Notes: a model not told the origin generated them from the letters alone. A stretch of DNA of 64,000 bases from Mannheimia cairinae (GCF_028649535.1 NZ_JAQSJE010000009.1:339388-403387), one strand, 5' to 3'; shown: positions 22,266 to 32,302, counted from the stretch's first letter. A program made the numbers and translations.

Positions 22266-22331
22266 CAAGCGGTCAAATTTTAGAATTATTTTGCAAAAAT
22301 TTGCAAAGTTTCGATAAAATTTGACCGCTTG
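22266..22331 (+). terminator. rnb terminator from extended uptake-signal inverted repeat
   Basis: A 17-base arm beginning CAAGCGGTCAAATTTTA (22266-22282) is exactly inverted at 22315-22331, followed by TTTT. The AT-rich flank of the uptake signal is part of the stem. Confidence 0.85.
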
Positions 22332-22353
22332 TTTTAAATTTTGAGGAGAAAAA

Positions 22354-23166
22354 ATGGCAACCTATATTGTAGGCGATTTACACGGCTGTTTTAAAGAATT
22401 TCAACTTCTACTCGACAAAGTAAAATACGACCCAACGCAAGATGAGCTTTTTCTAACCGGCGATCTCGTTGCCCGTGGCGAAGATTCTCTTTCTTGCTTA
22501 CGCTTCGTCAAAGATCCTGCAAACAATGCGAAAACCGTTCTTGGCAACCACGACTTGCATCTACTTTCGACCCTGCTAGGAATAAAAAAAGTTAAACCGA
22601 ATGATAAAGTCGATGCCATTTTTGAAGCGAAAGATCGTGCTGATTTGCAAAATTGGCTAAGAAATCAACCGCTTGTTATTCAACACCCTACGCATAAATT
22701 CCTACTCACTCACGCAGGAATCAGCCCTGAATGGGATCTTCCAACTACGCTAGCCTGTGCAAAAGAAGCAGAACAGATTTTACAACGTGAAGATTATGCC
22801 AACTATCTTGCTCAAATGTACGAAAACCACCCAGAGCGTTGGCACTCCGACTTGCAAGGTATTGAACGCTGGCGATATATTATTAACGTCTTTACCCGAA
22901 TGCGTTTTTGCTACACTGACAAGCGGTTAGATTTTTTATGTAAATCACCTATCGAAGAGGCTCCAAAAGAGCTTGTTCCGTGGTTTGAATTAGATAATCC
23001 TTTATTTAGCAATACAGATATTTTATTTGGACATTGGGCAAGTTTAATGGGGAAATGCTCTCGCCCTAATATCTACGCATTAGATACCGGCTGTGCGTGG
23101 GGAAGCTATTTAACAATGATACGCTGGGAAGACAAACAAATCTTTACCCAAATGCGTTTAAAATAA
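22354..23166 (+). CDS. apaH: Symmetrical Ap4A hydrolase ApaH
   Basis: Hydrolyses diadenosine tetraphosphate to two ADP and also removes Np4 caps from RNA. The metallophosphoesterase motifs are intact: GDLHGC (7-12), GDLVARG, GNHDLH, and the later histidines in [11 protein letters not shown] and FGHWASLMG. The 270-residue length is normal. GAGGAG is upstream of the ATG. Last protein gene before tRNA-Val. Confidence 0.96.
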   Translation: MATYIVGDLHGCFKEFQLLLDKVKYDPTQDELFLTGDLVARGEDSLSCLRFVKDPANNAKTVLGNHDLHLLSTLLGIKKVKPNDKVDAIFEAKDRADLQNWLRNQPLVIQHPTHKFLLTHAGISPEWDLPTTLACAKEAEQILQREDYANYLAQMYENHPERWHSDLQGIERWRYIINVFTRMRFCYTDKRLDFLCKSPIEEAPKELVPWFELDNPLFSNTDILFGHWASLMGKCSRPNIYALDTGCAWGSYLTMIRWEDKQIFTQMRLK

Positions 23167-23227
23167 GCAAATAGGCTATAACCCACTTGCGTGCAGCTGC
23201 TTTTTCTATTAGAATTCCTCCCACATT

Positions 23228-23304
23228 GCGACTATAGCTCAGTTGGTTAGAGCACCACCTTGACATGGTGGGGGTCACTGGTTCGAGTCCAGCTAGTCGC
23301 ACCA
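23228..23304 (+). tRNA. tRNA-Val (anticodon GAC)
   Basis: 77 bases with encoded CCA. Acceptor GCGACTA pairs with TAGTCGC; the D arm GCTCAGTTGGTTAGAGC, anticodon stem CCACC/GGTGG with loop TTGACAT (GAC anticodon at 23262-23264), and TTCGAGT T-loop are all present. It reads GUC/GUU codons. One A-C mismatch falls at the base of the T stem. Followed by a strong terminator. Confidence 0.97.
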
Positions 23305-23312
23305 TTATTTTT

Positions 23313-23342
23313 AAGCACGAAAATCACTTTTCGTGCTTTTTT
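23313..23342 (+). terminator. tRNA-Val terminator
   Basis: AAGCACGAAAA (23313-23323) pairs with TTTTCGTGCTT (23328-23338) around a 4-base loop, followed by a T run. Confidence 0.93.
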
Positions 23343-23869
23343 ATTTAAAAAACTTTAAATATCAATCACTTATTGTTATTTAATATATCTCCATAATGTA
23401 GCATAATTCCTATAAAACCTACGTTTTTAATATAAAATATAGTATTTATTGATTGTTTATACTCTCTATTTATATTCCTTTGCACAAATTTGCACACACG
23501 AACTGCACACCAAATAACTTGCTCCCATAGGGATCCACACTATTCTTGCACTTTTGGTTTTTATTACCTCTTACGTATTAATTTCTCCTACCAGATTACC
23601 GCCGATTCCAACGTTCTAAGTTACTTAATTGGACTTATTTTACCTACTAGGTTTTAGATTTTTCTGCTCCACGGTAAAAGTCTGTAGCAATTCTATCGGG
23701 TGATTACATTAGTTAAATCAACCTCGGCAATAATGATAAGGTGAATAGTATTTCATTCATTCTGGGGCTATAAACAATTTTAAAATGAGATTATTTTTCA
23801 AAAGCGTGAGGATTTGCGAATTGAGATGGGGTTTAACAAGTACTGTTATGGTCGCTTTAATGATTATAG

Positions 23870-24013
23870 TCAGGGGTAAAGTCGGCGAGTATGAATAATG
23901 GTAATGATGAAAATATTCTTATATAGTTTAATACTGCTCTGTTCATAGCCGGTAAACTCAACAACATTTTCTAAAATTTCATTGATATTATTGCGTGCTT
24001 TTGGTATTAAGAT
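23870..24013 (-). pseudogene. Remnant of a ParE/RelE-like toxin gene
   Basis: Directly after the antitoxin remnant, one frame reads LILIPKARNNINEILENVV, then EFTGYEQSSIKLYKNIF, then a short tail ending at TGA (23870-23872). The start resembles the first strand and helix of ParE/RelE toxins (x-PKAxxxIxEIxxY). A natural ATG exists (the ATGGC at the end of the antitoxin), but it is out of frame by one base, and the C-terminal half of the toxin is missing. Too degraded to be active. Confidence 0.5.
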
Positions 24014-24189
24014 TAGCCATAAACAACATCTCTATTTCGGCTTAACTCCATCTCTTTTTTCTGCTCTAATTGCTTTTTAATTTGTTGTTTGGCAGTATCA
24101 AAAGAAATACCTTGCCCAGCTTTGAGTTGTTCTATTCCAACACGAATTTACTCTGCTAAAAATTCATCATAACCTTTTTCTTTAAACAT
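24013..24189 (-). pseudogene. Antitoxin gene of a type II toxin-antitoxin pair, broken by a stop codon
   Basis: From ATG at 24189 the frame reads MFKEKGYDEFLAE, then TAA, then IRVGIEQLKAGQGISFDTAK and further to VVYG-stop at 24013. The GIEQLKAGQGIS-xxx-A segment and the total of 58 sense-plus-stop codons fit small RHH/Phd-like antitoxins such as ParD or RelB. A single base change (for example AAA or CAA to TAA) explains the in-frame stop at codon 14. The toxin remnant follows at once, as expected for a TA operon. Confidence 0.55.
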
Positions 24190-24234
24190 ATATTACCCCT
24201 AAAAAGCGATCAATTTTATGGCATTGTCCGCTTT

Positions 24235-24297
24235 TATAATGAAACTGGCAAATTAGCCTCTATCCCTAACAAGAATCTTGCTCTTGCCAGTTTTTTA
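24235..24297 (+). ncRNA. Possible small transcript: TATAAT followed by a terminator
   Basis: An exact TATAAT (24235-24240) is followed by AAACTGGCAA (24242-24251) and its inverse TTGCCAGTTT (24284-24293) leading into TTTTTT. The loop contains a smaller hairpin, CAAGA-a-TCTTG. No open reading frame and no convincing -35 element. The hairpin could equally belong to the leader of the dead antitoxin on the other strand. Confidence 0.25.
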
Positions 24298-24305
24298 GTC
24301 CGCAT

Positions 24306-24359
24306 ACAAAAAACTACACTTTAATCGTTAAGTTGTATTCAACTTTTAAAGTGTAGTTT
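24306..24359 (-). terminator. Malic enzyme terminator
   Basis: AAACTACACTTTAA (24311-24324) pairs with TTAAAGTGTAGTTT (24346-24359). The loop folds into AAGTTG-TATT-CAACTT, making a cross-shaped structure, and TTTTTG follows on the minus strand. Confidence 0.85.
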
Positions 24360-24380
24360 ACAAAATGCAGCTTTTACTTA

Positions 24381-25649
24381 TTAAGCAATTATTTTTTTGA
24401 GCTGTTCTGCATACGCATTCCAGTCTGTAATTGGACGAGTGGCAACACCTGTTCTAATTGCTTCTTTCGCTACCCCAATAGAAACATTAACAATTAAACG
24501 TGGGTCAAATGGTGTTGGTATTACATATTCTGGGCCATATGATAATTCGCCATATGTTGAAAGAACTTCAAACGGAACTGGTTCTTTTGCTAAATCTGCA
24601 ATCGCTTTTGCTGCAGCCATTTTCATCTCTTCATTAATTGTTGTTGCACCAACATCTAATGCTCCACGGAATAAGAATGGGAAACAAAGCACGTTATTTA
24701 CTTGGTTATTAAAATCTGAGCGACCGGTGCACACAATCGCATCTGGGCGAACCGCTTTTGCTTCATCAGGGGTAATTTCAGGAATTGGGTTCGCTAAAGC
24801 AAGAATGAGTGGATCTTTTGCCATCGTTTTTACCATTTCTTGAGTTAATGCACCACCTTTAGAGCAACCTAAGAATACATCTGCATTAGCAACCGCATCA
24901 GCTAACGTTCTCCAACCATTATCTTCGATTGTATAGAATTGTTTGGTTTCGTCCATTTTGTCGCCACGGTCTTTGAAAATAACACCTTTTGAGTCGCACA
25001 TTGTGATATTTTCTTTTTTGAAGCCTAGTGAGTGTAATAAATTGGTACAAGCAATCGCAGAAGCACCCGCCCCATTTACAACCAAACGTACATTTTCAAT
25101 ATTTTTACCTACAATATTTAAACCATTAAGTGCAGCCGCACCTACAATAATTGCGGTACCGTGCTGATCGTCGTGAAATACTGGAATCCCCATACGCTCA
25201 CGTAGTTTTTTCTCTACATAGAAACATTCTGGTGCTTTAATATCTTCAAGATTAATTCCACCAAATGTCGGTTCTAATGAAGCAATAATATCCACTAATT
25301 TTTCAGGATCTGTTTCATTAATTTCGATATCAAATACATCAATACCTGCAAATTTTTTGAATAATACACCTTTTCCTTCCATTACCGGTTTAGAGGCTAA
25401 AGCACCAATATTACCTAAACCTAACACTGCTGTACCATTAGAAATAACTGCAACCAAGTTGCCTTTTGCCGTATAACGACGTGCTGTTGATGGATCTTTT
25501 TCAATTTCTAAACAAGGTTCTGCTACGCCAGGAGAGTATGCTAGGGCTAAATCGTGTTGAGTTGTTAATGATTTGGTTGGTGTGACTGAGATTTTTCCAG
25601 GAACAGGAAATTCGTGGAAATCAAGGGCTTGTTGTTTTAAATCGCTCAT
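24381..25649 (-). CDS. maeB: Malic enzyme, short form without phosphotransacetylase domain
   Basis: Oxidative decarboxylation of malate to pyruvate, usually with NADP. The malic-enzyme domain ([36 protein letters not shown]) and the NAD(P) fold ([16 protein letters not shown]) are complete. At 422 residues it ends at AEQLKKIIA. It therefore lacks the roughly 330-residue phosphotransacetylase-like C-terminal domain of E. coli MaeB, and no trace of that domain follows. This is either the natural single-domain class or an old deletion. Cofactor preference is not evident from what I can see. Confidence 0.9.
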   Translation of the reverse strand: MSDLKQQALDFHEFPVPGKISVTPTKSLTTQHDLALAYSPGVAEPCLEIEKDPSTARRYTAKGNLVAVISNGTAVLGLGNIGALASKPVMEGKGVLFKKFAGIDVFDIEINETDPEKLVDIIASLEPTFGGINLEDIKAPECFYVEKKLRERMGIPVFHDDQHGTAIIVGAAALNGLNIVGKNIENVRLVVNGAGASAIACTNLLHSLGFKKENITMCDSKGVIFKDRGDKMDETKQFYTIEDNGWRTLADAVANADVFLGCSKGGALTQEMVKTMAKDPLILALANPIPEITPDEAKAVRPDAIVCTGRSDFNNQVNNVLCFPFLFRGALDVGATTINEEMKMAAAKAIADLAKEPVPFEVLSTYGELSYGPEYVIPTPFDPRLIVNVSIGVAKEAIRTGVATRPITDWNAYAEQLKKIIA

Positions 25650-25809
25650 TTTAATACCTTATATTTTTAACTAATTAAGTAATCACAAGTTTTAATTGCT
25701 GTATTCTACCGCAAAAAATTTTTATTTTTTTGATTAAACTCTAATTTTTAACATTTTTACAAAAAATAATTCGATTTTGTAAAAAAATGATTAAAAACAA
25801 CCGCTTAAA

Positions 25810-26733
25810 TTAACTAAATTTAGGTATAGCTAGAATTTTAGCTAATAAATAATTGATAACTTCTGTTGCAATATCAACACTATTCACTTGCTCTATTCCT
25901 TCAAAGCCTGGGCTGGCATTTACTTCTAAAATCAAGCTTTCGTCTTGTGTTCGTAGAAGATCGATTCCAGCCATATCTAAGCCTATTGCTTGGGCTGCTT
26001 TTATCGCTATTTTTTGTTCTTGTTCTGTTAATTGAATAGGTTGAGCTGTTCCACCTTGATGAAGGTTAGCTCGAAATTCATTACTAGCACTAATTCTCTG
26101 CATCGCTGCAACAATATTATTACCAATCACAATAGCTCGAATATCTTGCCCTTTGGATTCTCTAATAAATTGTTGGCATAAATAAGATTCGCTAAGCTGA
26201 TGAAAGGTAGATAACACACTTTCTGCATTTATTTGATTTTCAAACAACATCACACCTTTGCCCTGTGATCCATTTAAAACTTTAGCAATTATTGGAAAAT
26301 CATACTGATTTATTTGTTCAGAAACAGAAACTAAACTGCCTGATAATGAGGTATTTGGCACTGGTAATTGATAAGCCATTAATCTTTGTAAGCTTTTCCA
26401 TTTATTTCGAGCAAGTTCAAAGGCATCCGCTCGATTAAGTACGGGTGTTCCTTTGGCTTCAAAATGTCGCAGAACGTAACACCCCATTTCAGTGCTAGCA
26501 GTACCAAACCGAGGCAATACCGCATCATATTCGGATAATTTCTGAAGATGAGGACAATTTTTATCATACTCCTCACCATATTGGTAAAAAAGTTCAAATC
26601 GTCCATTATCTAAGGCTAATAACATTCGGTTAGGATCTAAAATATCTAATTCAATCCCTTTTCGTGTGCAAGCCTCTTTAAATTTTTGGCAACTATACAA
26701 GCGTGGCTCACGGCATAACATTAGCCATCTCAT
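25810..26733 (-). CDS. rimK: RimK-like ATP-grasp ligase
   Basis: In E. coli RimK adds glutamates to the C-terminus of ribosomal protein S6; the family are ATP-dependent amine-carboxylate ligases. The ATP-grasp landmarks are visible: FPIIAKVLNGSQGKGVMLF (Gly-rich loop, about 145-163), the RESKGQDIRAIVIGN segment and the metal-binding LILEVNASPGFEGIE. The 307-residue length matches E. coli (300). ATG overlaps the nfsA stop by four bases (ATGA), preserving the enterobacterial nfsA-rimK order. Confidence 0.88.
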   Translation of the reverse strand: MRWLMLCREPRLYSCQKFKEACTRKGIELDILDPNRMLLALDNGRFELFYQYGEEYDKNCPHLQKLSEYDAVLPRFGTASTEMGCYVLRHFEAKGTPVLNRADAFELARNKWKSLQRLMAYQLPVPNTSLSGSLVSVSEQINQYDFPIIAKVLNGSQGKGVMLFENQINAESVLSTFHQLSESYLCQQFIRESKGQDIRAIVIGNNIVAAMQRISASNEFRANLHQGGTAQPIQLTEQEQKIAIKAAQAIGLDMAGIDLLRTQDESLILEVNASPGFEGIEQVNSVDIATEVINYLLAKILAIPKFS

Positions 26734-27449
26734 TTTTTCAATAAACCTTTTTGATTGAAAAACGGTAAAATATGAGGGCGAACCGCTTTATTTAAGGTTT
26801 TATCAATTGCAGCCTGCCATTGTTGTGGTTGCCCTGTTCTAGCTTCATAGTAAGCGGTTAAATTTGCATTATATTTTGCAAATTCTTGCTCATTTAATGG
26901 CTGATATTGATTAGTGTAGCAGACTAAACTTGTTGGTAAACGAGGTTTTAGCCCTGGTTCTTGTGCTGGATACCCTAAACACATTCCAACTAATGGCACA
27001 CAATACTCAGGTAAATTTAATAATTTTGATACCCGTTCAATATTATTTCGCAATGCTCCAATATAAACACCGCCAAGCCCAAGAGATTCTGCAGCTAACA
27101 ATACATTTTGAGCAAACATCCCTGTATCAACAGCCCCAATTAGGCTTACTTCCGCCCAATCTAATTGAGATTCTGGTACTAACTGTTTGTGTTTATTAAA
27201 ATCAATACAAAACACAAGAAACTCTGGGCAATCTGCTACATATTGCATACCAGAAATTTCTCTTAATGCCTCACAAATAGATTTATCTGTAATACGAATA
27301 ACGCTAACACATTGTAAATGATTAGACGTTGATGCCGCTTTTCCTGCATTAATCAATGTTTGGAAGATTTCTTCTGAAATAGGTTCTTGCGTAAATTTTC
27401 GAATGGAACGATGAGACAATATTGTATCTAAGGTAGGTTTGCTATTCAT
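26730..27449 (-). CDS. nfsA: NADPH nitroreductase NfsA
   Basis: FMN-dependent oxygen-insensitive nitroreductase/flavin reductase. The N-terminal SHRSIRKFTQEPI is the FMN-binding signature. The C-terminal KPRLP and the linker to TLNKAVRPHILPFFNQKGLLKK are typical of the NfsA/FrxA subfamily. The 239-residue length is normal. Translationally coupled to rimK. Activates nitrofuran drugs in relatives, which is family knowledge and not tested here. Confidence 0.92.
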   Translation of the reverse strand: MNSKPTLDTILSHRSIRKFTQEPISEEIFQTLINAGKAASTSNHLQCVSVIRITDKSICEALREISGMQYVADCPEFLVFCIDFNKHKQLVPESQLDWAEVSLIGAVDTGMFAQNVLLAAESLGLGGVYIGALRNNIERVSKLLNLPEYCVPLVGMCLGYPAQEPGLKPRLPTSLVCYTNQYQPLNEQEFAKYNANLTAYYEARTGQPQQWQAAIDKTLNKAVRPHILPFFNQKGLLKK

Positions 27450-27458
27450 TCTAATTTC

Positions 27459-28232
27459 CTAAAGCTTGTTCAAATAATTTTTCCCGCCTAATGCATTTAC
27501 TTGGCGAATAATCCAAGCTTGCCGTTTTCGCATAGATGGACCTGGTTTATCTACTTTATAAACAATAGGGTTTGGTAAGGAAGCCGCCAATAGTGCAGAT
27601 TCTTGTAATGTTAAATTTTTAGCTGATTTCTTAAAAAAATGTTGAGCTGCAGCTTCAACCCCAAAAATCCCCTCGCCAAATTCTGCAATATTCAGATAAA
27701 CTTCTAAAATACGCTCCTTTCCCCAAATTTTCTCTAGTATAATGGTAAGAGGTACTTCAATGCCTTTTCTTATCCAACTTTGACCGTGCCATAAGAACAT
27801 ATTTTTTGCGGTTTGCTGTGAGATAGTCGAACCACCTCGTACTTGTTTTGATTTTGAATTATGTAACAATGCCGTTTCTATCGCTTTGAGATCCAACCCA
27901 AAATGGCTTTCAAATTTTTGATCTTCGGAAGCAATTACCGCCATTTGCATTTGCCAAGCTATATTATTAAGATTAACCCACTCTTTTTTTATTTGATAAT
28001 CGTTACCTTGTAACACATTTTCAATTTTCTTTTGCACCATATAAGATGAATAAGGCACAGGAAAAATGGAAAATAAAAGTGTGAAAATAATAAAGAAGCT
28101 TCCAAAAAAAGTTATAATTCGACTAAAAATAAACCATAGCCAGCCTTTTTTAGAGGATATTTTTTTAGGTATAAAAAAAAGCATTAGCTTCTTAAATAAT
28201 TTAGTCAGCCATCTGCTTTTAGTCTTTGCCAT
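27459..28232 (-). CDS. mtgA: Monofunctional peptidoglycan transglycosylase MtgA
   Basis: Polymerises lipid II into glycan strands (GT51 family). A 257-residue protein with one membrane anchor (about residues 31-55), the catalytic EDQKFESHFGLD, and the GGSTISQQTAKNMFLW and KERILEVYLNIAEFG motifs. There is no transpeptidase domain, as expected. It overlaps trpR by 14 bp and is separated from nfsA by 9 bp, so trpR-mtgA-nfsA-rimK may form one transcription unit. Confidence 0.94.
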   Translation of the reverse strand: MAKTKSRWLTKLFKKLMLFFIPKKISSKKGWLWFIFSRIITFFGSFFIIFTLLFSIFPVPYSSYMVQKKIENVLQGNDYQIKKEWVNLNNIAWQMQMAVIASEDQKFESHFGLDLKAIETALLHNSKSKQVRGGSTISQQTAKNMFLWHGQSWIRKGIEVPLTIILEKIWGKERILEVYLNIAEFGEGIFGVEAAAQHFFKKSAKNLTLQESALLAASLPNPIVYKVDKPGPSMRKRQAWIIRQVNALGGKNYLNKL

Positions 28233-28527
28233 TTACCCTACCATTTACCCATTGTAAAAAATCTTGGTCTAAGGTTTTAAGCATATTAGAACCTCGTGTA
28301 ATTGTCGCTGCACTGGTATTTAGCTTTTGTTGAATTTCACGTTGTGATTCATTTCCGTCTAATAATGCTTGTACAATTTGCAAACGAAGTCCTAATGATC
28401 CTCGCTCATCCGCTGTTAAAAATAGAGAGAAAAACGGCTCTAATTTATCTTCTTCAACAGCCTGTTTTAAGAGTACTAAAAACTGCTCCCACTCTTTAGC
28501 ATCTCTTTGGTTATAAAGTGTTTTCAT
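28219..28527 (-). CDS. trpR: TrpR, tryptophan repressor
   Basis: DNA-binding dimer that represses tryptophan genes when bound to tryptophan. The 102-residue all-helical protein shows LTADERGSLGLRLQIVQALL and the helix-turn-helix SQREIQQKLNTSAATITRGSNML, the TrpR signature. A matching operator lies upstream of ydfG-trpB-trpA in this window (36759-36776). No operator was seen in front of trpR itself. Confidence 0.95.
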   Translation of the reverse strand: MKTLYNQRDAKEWEQFLVLLKQAVEEDKLEPFFSLFLTADERGSLGLRLQIVQALLDGNESQREIQQKLNTSAATITRGSNMLKTLDQDFLQWVNGRVNGKD

Positions 28528-28542
28528 TCCTTTTCCTCAATA

Positions 28543-28604
28543 AAACAAGCGGTCATAAAAATGCTATTTTTTGCAAAAAATCATTTAAAAACAACCGCTT
28601 GTTT
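28543..28604 (-). terminator. lolA terminator from inverted uptake signals
   Basis: AAACAAGCGGT (28543-28553) and ACCGCTTGTTT (28594-28604) are inverted with 40 bases between, lying between lolA and trpR. Confidence 0.6.
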
Positions 28605-28609
28605 ATCTA

Positions 28610-29251
28610 TTATTTCTTCGCTTTTTTACCACCACGTTGGTCGTCTAAAGCGGCACCTTTTGGTACGCTAAATTTAAATAGTTCGTTTGAAACATTGCCT
28701 GTTGTAATGTTTCTTAGAATATATAAATTACTTTGTCCATCACGTTCAATCGTGCTGAATCCTTTTAACAAACCACCTTGATCAATACGTATATCAAATT
28801 GCTTTAAGTTACTTTTTTTCGATTTTGGTTTAAGCACAAAAGTATCTGCATTTTGGGTTACATCATATTGCTCCCAATGGCTTTTATCGCTACTGGTTAA
28901 AAGCACAAAAGGCGTATTATTTACCGCATCTTGCACTGTATTTACCGTTACTTGCGAAACAAAAGGATCGTAAAACCATAAATCTTTTCCATCAGAAACA
29001 ATCAAATTCTCTTGTGGTGATTTGGTATCCATTCTAAATAAATTAGGACGTTTTACTTGAAACTTACCGTTACCTTTTTGGATCTCTTTACCTTTGCTTG
29101 AGCGTACTGTTTGGTCAAAGTCTGCACTGTATTGACTAACCTGCTCTAAACGACGTTGTAGTTCAGCAACAGATTGAGCATCCGCCAAAGCACTCCCTGC
29201 TAAACCTAATAGTGCCAAGCTAAATACCGATTTTTTAAATAATGTTTTCAT
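28610..29251 (-). CDS. lolA: LolA, periplasmic lipoprotein carrier
   Basis: Takes outer-membrane lipoproteins from LolCDE and hands them to LolB. It has a signal peptide with cleavage after SALA (about residue 23), then [21 protein letters not shown] and the conserved [31 protein letters not shown] region, whose arginine binds acyl chains. The 213-residue length is normal. The leader before its ATG can form a long hairpin (29269-29277 with 29285-29293, extended by TTGT/ACAA). Confidence 0.94.
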   Translation of the reverse strand: MKTLFKKSVFSLALLGLAGSALADAQSVAELQRRLEQVSQYSADFDQTVRSSKGKEIQKGNGKFQVKRPNLFRMDTKSPQENLIVSDGKDLWFYDPFVSQVTVNTVQDAVNNTPFVLLTSSDKSHWEQYDVTQNADTFVLKPKSKKSNLKQFDIRIDQGGLLKGFSTIERDGQSNLYILRNITTGNVSNELFKFSVPKGAALDDQRGGKKAKK

Positions 29252-29263
29252 CTGTTTTCCTTA

Positions 29264-29298
29264 TTGTTAAAGAAGAATAAGTGGTTCTTCTTTGACAA
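29264..29298 (-). other. Long hairpin in the polA-lolA gap
   Basis: AAAGAAGAA (29269-29277) pairs with TTCTTCTTT (29285-29293), extended across one mismatch by TTGT/ACAA. No T run follows on the minus strand, so it may be a weak polA terminator or an mRNA-leader structure of lolA. Confidence 0.45.
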
Positions 29299-29367
29299 TG
29301 AAATAACTAAAAGTTTCATATTAATGCACTACTACAACAATACAATAAAATAATATGGTTGTATAGA

Positions 29368-32232
29368 TTAATGTGCTTCATCCCAATTATCGCCAACACC
29401 AACCTCTGCAATTAGCGGGACGTTAAGCTTAATCGATTTTTCCATTTCTGTTTTAATCAACTGGCTGTAATGCTCAATTTTATCGGCTTTCACTTCAAAT
29501 ACTAATTCATCGTGAACTTGCATAATCATTGTGATTTCATCATTGTTGCGAATTGCTTTATCAATCCCAATCATTGCCACTTTGATGATATCTGCCGCTG
29601 TGCCTTGCATTGGGGCATTGATTGCCACCCGTTCTGCCGCTTTACGTAAAATCGCATTACTAGATTTAATATCCGGCAGATATAAACGGCGACCAAATAG
29701 CGTTTCAACATAGCCTTTTTCTGCTGCTACTTCTCGAATATCGGTCATAAAATGTTGTACGGCTGGGTAGCGTTGGAAGTAGAGATCCATATATTTTTGT
29801 GCCTCTGCTCGCCCAATACCAAGTTGGTTCGATAATCCAAATGCCGACATACCATAAATTAAGCCGAAGTTAATCGCCTTAGCACTACGACGTTGTTCGC
29901 TTGTTACTTCATCAAGTGCAACATTAAAAATTTCTGAGGCAGTCGCTCGGTGAATATCTTTGCCTTCCGTGAAAGCCTCGATCATTCCCTCATCATTAGA
30001 GAGATGTGCCATTATGCGTAGCTCAATTTGAGAGTAGTCCGCCGCCACAATTTTATAGCCTTCTCGGGCAATAAAGGCTTGGCGAATTCGTCTTCCCTCT
30101 TCATTGCGGATCGGAATATTTTGTAAATTCGGATCGCTTGATGAAAGTCGCCCCGTTGCTGTAACCGCTTGGTTGTAAGAGGTATGCACCCGCCCTGTTT
30201 TTTTATTAATCAGCTGCGGTAGTTTATCTGTATAAGTGGATTTTAATTTGCTTAGCCCACGATGTTCCATTAACAATTTCGGCACAATATGCCCTTTTTG
30301 AGCTAACTCATCTAATACTTCCTCATTAGTAGAAGGAACCCCTTTAGGTGTTTTTTTCAACACAGGTAAGCCTAATTTTTCAAACAGAATTTCTTGTAAC
30401 TGTTTGGTTGAGGCTAAATTAAAACTCTGCCCTGCCTCCGTATGCACTAATTGCTCGATCTCTTTTAAGCGTTGTTCAATTTCTACCGATTGAGCCAATA
30501 ATTTTTTCGGGTCAATCAATACCCCATTGCGTTCAATACGAGAAAGTACGCTTACCAACGGCATTTCGATTTCATCAAACAGTTTGACTAATTCTGGCTC
30601 TTTGGCTAGATTTTCCCATAAGACTTGGTGTAATTTCATTGTTACATCGGCATCTTCTGCCGCATATTCCGCCGCTTTTTCAATCTCAATTTTGTCAAAA
30701 GTAAGTTGATTTTTGCCTTTGCCGGCAATCTCCTCAAATGGAATCGTTTTATGCCCTAAATAGCGATATGCCAAATCATCCATATTATGGCGACCTGTAC
30801 TATTTAGAGTGTAAGATTCAATCATCGTATCAAATGCCACACCTTGCAGTTCAATACCGTAATTGGCAAAAATGGTTAGATCATATTTAATATTTTGCCC
30901 GATTTTTTTAATATCTGCGTTTTCTAAAATCGGTTTTAATTTGTTTAAACAAGAGGTTAAATTTAGCTGATTTTTTACCAATTCTTCGCCTGTTTCTGCA
31001 TTATCATCTTCTGCTTCTGCAAACATATCCGCTTGCTGAGGCTGAGCTTTTTGTTTATGCCCAAGCGGAATATAGCAAGCCTCGCCATTTTCTAAGCCTA
31101 ATGAGATCCCAACTAGATTAGCGGATATTGCATCAAGACTGTCGGTTTCAGTATCAATGGCAAAAACACTTGCCGATTGTAACTTTTTAAGCCATTCCGC
31201 AAATTTTGCCTCCGTATCTACCGTTTCATATTGACTACGGTCGATCTCAATTTGCGTGGCAGTTGCAAATTTTTCGTCTTTTTTGACCGCTTGTGTCGCT
31301 TGGTAGTTATTCGGAACTTTTTCTGCTGCTACTTGTGTTAATGGATTAGCATTTTGATTCACTTCATTTAGCCAACGTTTAAATTCGTAATGTTCAAATA
31401 GTGTGGCTAATTCCGCTCGATTTTGTGGCTGAGTTAAAAGTTGATCGTGCGTAACCTCTAATTCTACATCGGTTTTAATGGTAGCAAGCAGATAAGATAA
31501 ATCTGCATTGGCTTTTTCAGCCTCTAATTTAGGAGCGAATGTTTTTGCCCCACGGAAAGAGAGGGTAGCAATTTGGTCTAAATTTTCATAAATCTGTTTT
31601 AGTGAACCGATGCCTTGCAATAAGGCGAGTGCAGTTTTCTCCCCCACCCCTTTCACACCGGGGATATTGTCTGATGAGTCGCCCATTAATGCTAAGAAAT
31701 CGATAATCAATTCTGGTGGAATACCATATTTTTCAATTACACCTTGACGGTCTAACAAGGTATTGTTCATTGTGTTAATCAACATAATGTGATCGTTCAC
31801 CAGTTGTGCCATATCTTTATCGCCGGTGCTGATTAACACATCTTTGCCATCTTTTGCAGCTTGTACTGCAAGGGTGCCGATAACATCATCAGCCTCAACC
31901 CCTTCAATCGAAATAAGTGGAATACCTAAGGCTTTAATAATTTTATGAAGCGGTTGAATTTGCGAACGTAGCTCATCAGGCATTGGCGGACGGTGCGATT
32001 TGTATTGCTCGAATAGTTCATCTCGGAAGGTTTTGCCTTTTGCATCAAACACCACCGCAATATGGCTTGGTTCAACTTGTGAAATCAGGCTTTTTAGCAT
32101 ATTGAGTACACCATACATCGCCCCTGTTGGCTCGCCACTACGATTAGTTAGCGGAGGAAATGCGTGAAATGCACGATATAAATAAGAAGAACCGTCCACA
32201 AGAACGAGGGGATTTTGTGCGATTGTTGCCAT
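29368..32232 (-). CDS. polA: DNA polymerase I
   Basis: Repair and Okazaki-fragment polymerase. The 954-residue protein has all three domains. The N-terminal 5' nuclease ([16 protein letters not shown] at about 10-25, ADDVIGTLA) comes first. A 3'-5' exonuclease follows with its catalytic DTETDS acidic pair intact. The polymerase has motif [15 protein letters not shown], motif [15 protein letters not shown] and motif [11 protein letters not shown]. Length is slightly above E. coli (928). Weak ribosome site AAGAGA. Single gene. Confidence 0.97.
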   Translation of the reverse strand: MATIAQNPLVLVDGSSYLYRAFHAFPPLTNRSGEPTGAMYGVLNMLKSLISQVEPSHIAVVFDAKGKTFRDELFEQYKSHRPPMPDELRSQIQPLHKIIKALGIPLISIEGVEADDVIGTLAVQAAKDGKDVLISTGDKDMAQLVNDHIMLINTMNNTLLDRQGVIEKYGIPPELIIDFLALMGDSSDNIPGVKGVGEKTALALLQGIGSLKQIYENLDQIATLSFRGAKTFAPKLEAEKANADLSYLLATIKTDVELEVTHDQLLTQPQNRAELATLFEHYEFKRWLNEVNQNANPLTQVAAEKVPNNYQATQAVKKDEKFATATQIEIDRSQYETVDTEAKFAEWLKKLQSASVFAIDTETDSLDAISANLVGISLGLENGEACYIPLGHKQKAQPQQADMFAEAEDDNAETGEELVKNQLNLTSCLNKLKPILENADIKKIGQNIKYDLTIFANYGIELQGVAFDTMIESYTLNSTGRHNMDDLAYRYLGHKTIPFEEIAGKGKNQLTFDKIEIEKAAEYAAEDADVTMKLHQVLWENLAKEPELVKLFDEIEMPLVSVLSRIERNGVLIDPKKLLAQSVEIEQRLKEIEQLVHTEAGQSFNLASTKQLQEILFEKLGLPVLKKTPKGVPSTNEEVLDELAQKGHIVPKLLMEHRGLSKLKSTYTDKLPQLINKKTGRVHTSYNQAVTATGRLSSSDPNLQNIPIRNEEGRRIRQAFIAREGYKIVAADYSQIELRIMAHLSNDEGMIEAFTEGKDIHRATASEIFNVALDEVTSEQRRSAKAINFGLIYGMSAFGLSNQLGIGRAEAQKYMDLYFQRYPAVQHFMTDIREVAAEKGYVETLFGRRLYLPDIKSSNAILRKAAERVAINAPMQGTAADIIKVAMIGIDKAIRNNDEITMIMQVHDELVFEVKADKIEHYSQLIKTEMEKSIKLNVPLIAEVGVGDNWDEAH

Positions 32233-32302
32233 AAAAATCTCTTTATTATCAATAAAATATTGGCTTTATTATACAAGATTAAGGGCATAAAAGGATAAAA
32301 AA

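Larger units (their letters stand above)
23343..24241. other. Decayed gene-poor patch downstream of tRNA-Val
   Basis: About 900 bp without an intact gene. The minus strand of the right half holds the remains of a toxin-antitoxin pair, annotated separately. The left half (23343-23869) has only short open stretches; the longest of note is a 35-codon frame on the minus strand (23466-23570) that I cannot assign. No copy of the tRNA 3' end is found within the patch, so no attachment-site pair is visible. The position behind a tRNA suggests leftovers of an integrated element. Confidence 0.6.

Noticed and set aside
23466-23570. 35-codon minus-strand frame near tRNA-Val, possibly an integrase tail
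   Set aside because: Too short and lacking the integrase catalytic motifs; I could not support the assignment.
23305-24380. Direct repeat of the tRNA-Val 3' end marking an attachment site
   Set aside because: I looked for a second copy of the GTTCGAGTCC-type sequence downstream and found none.
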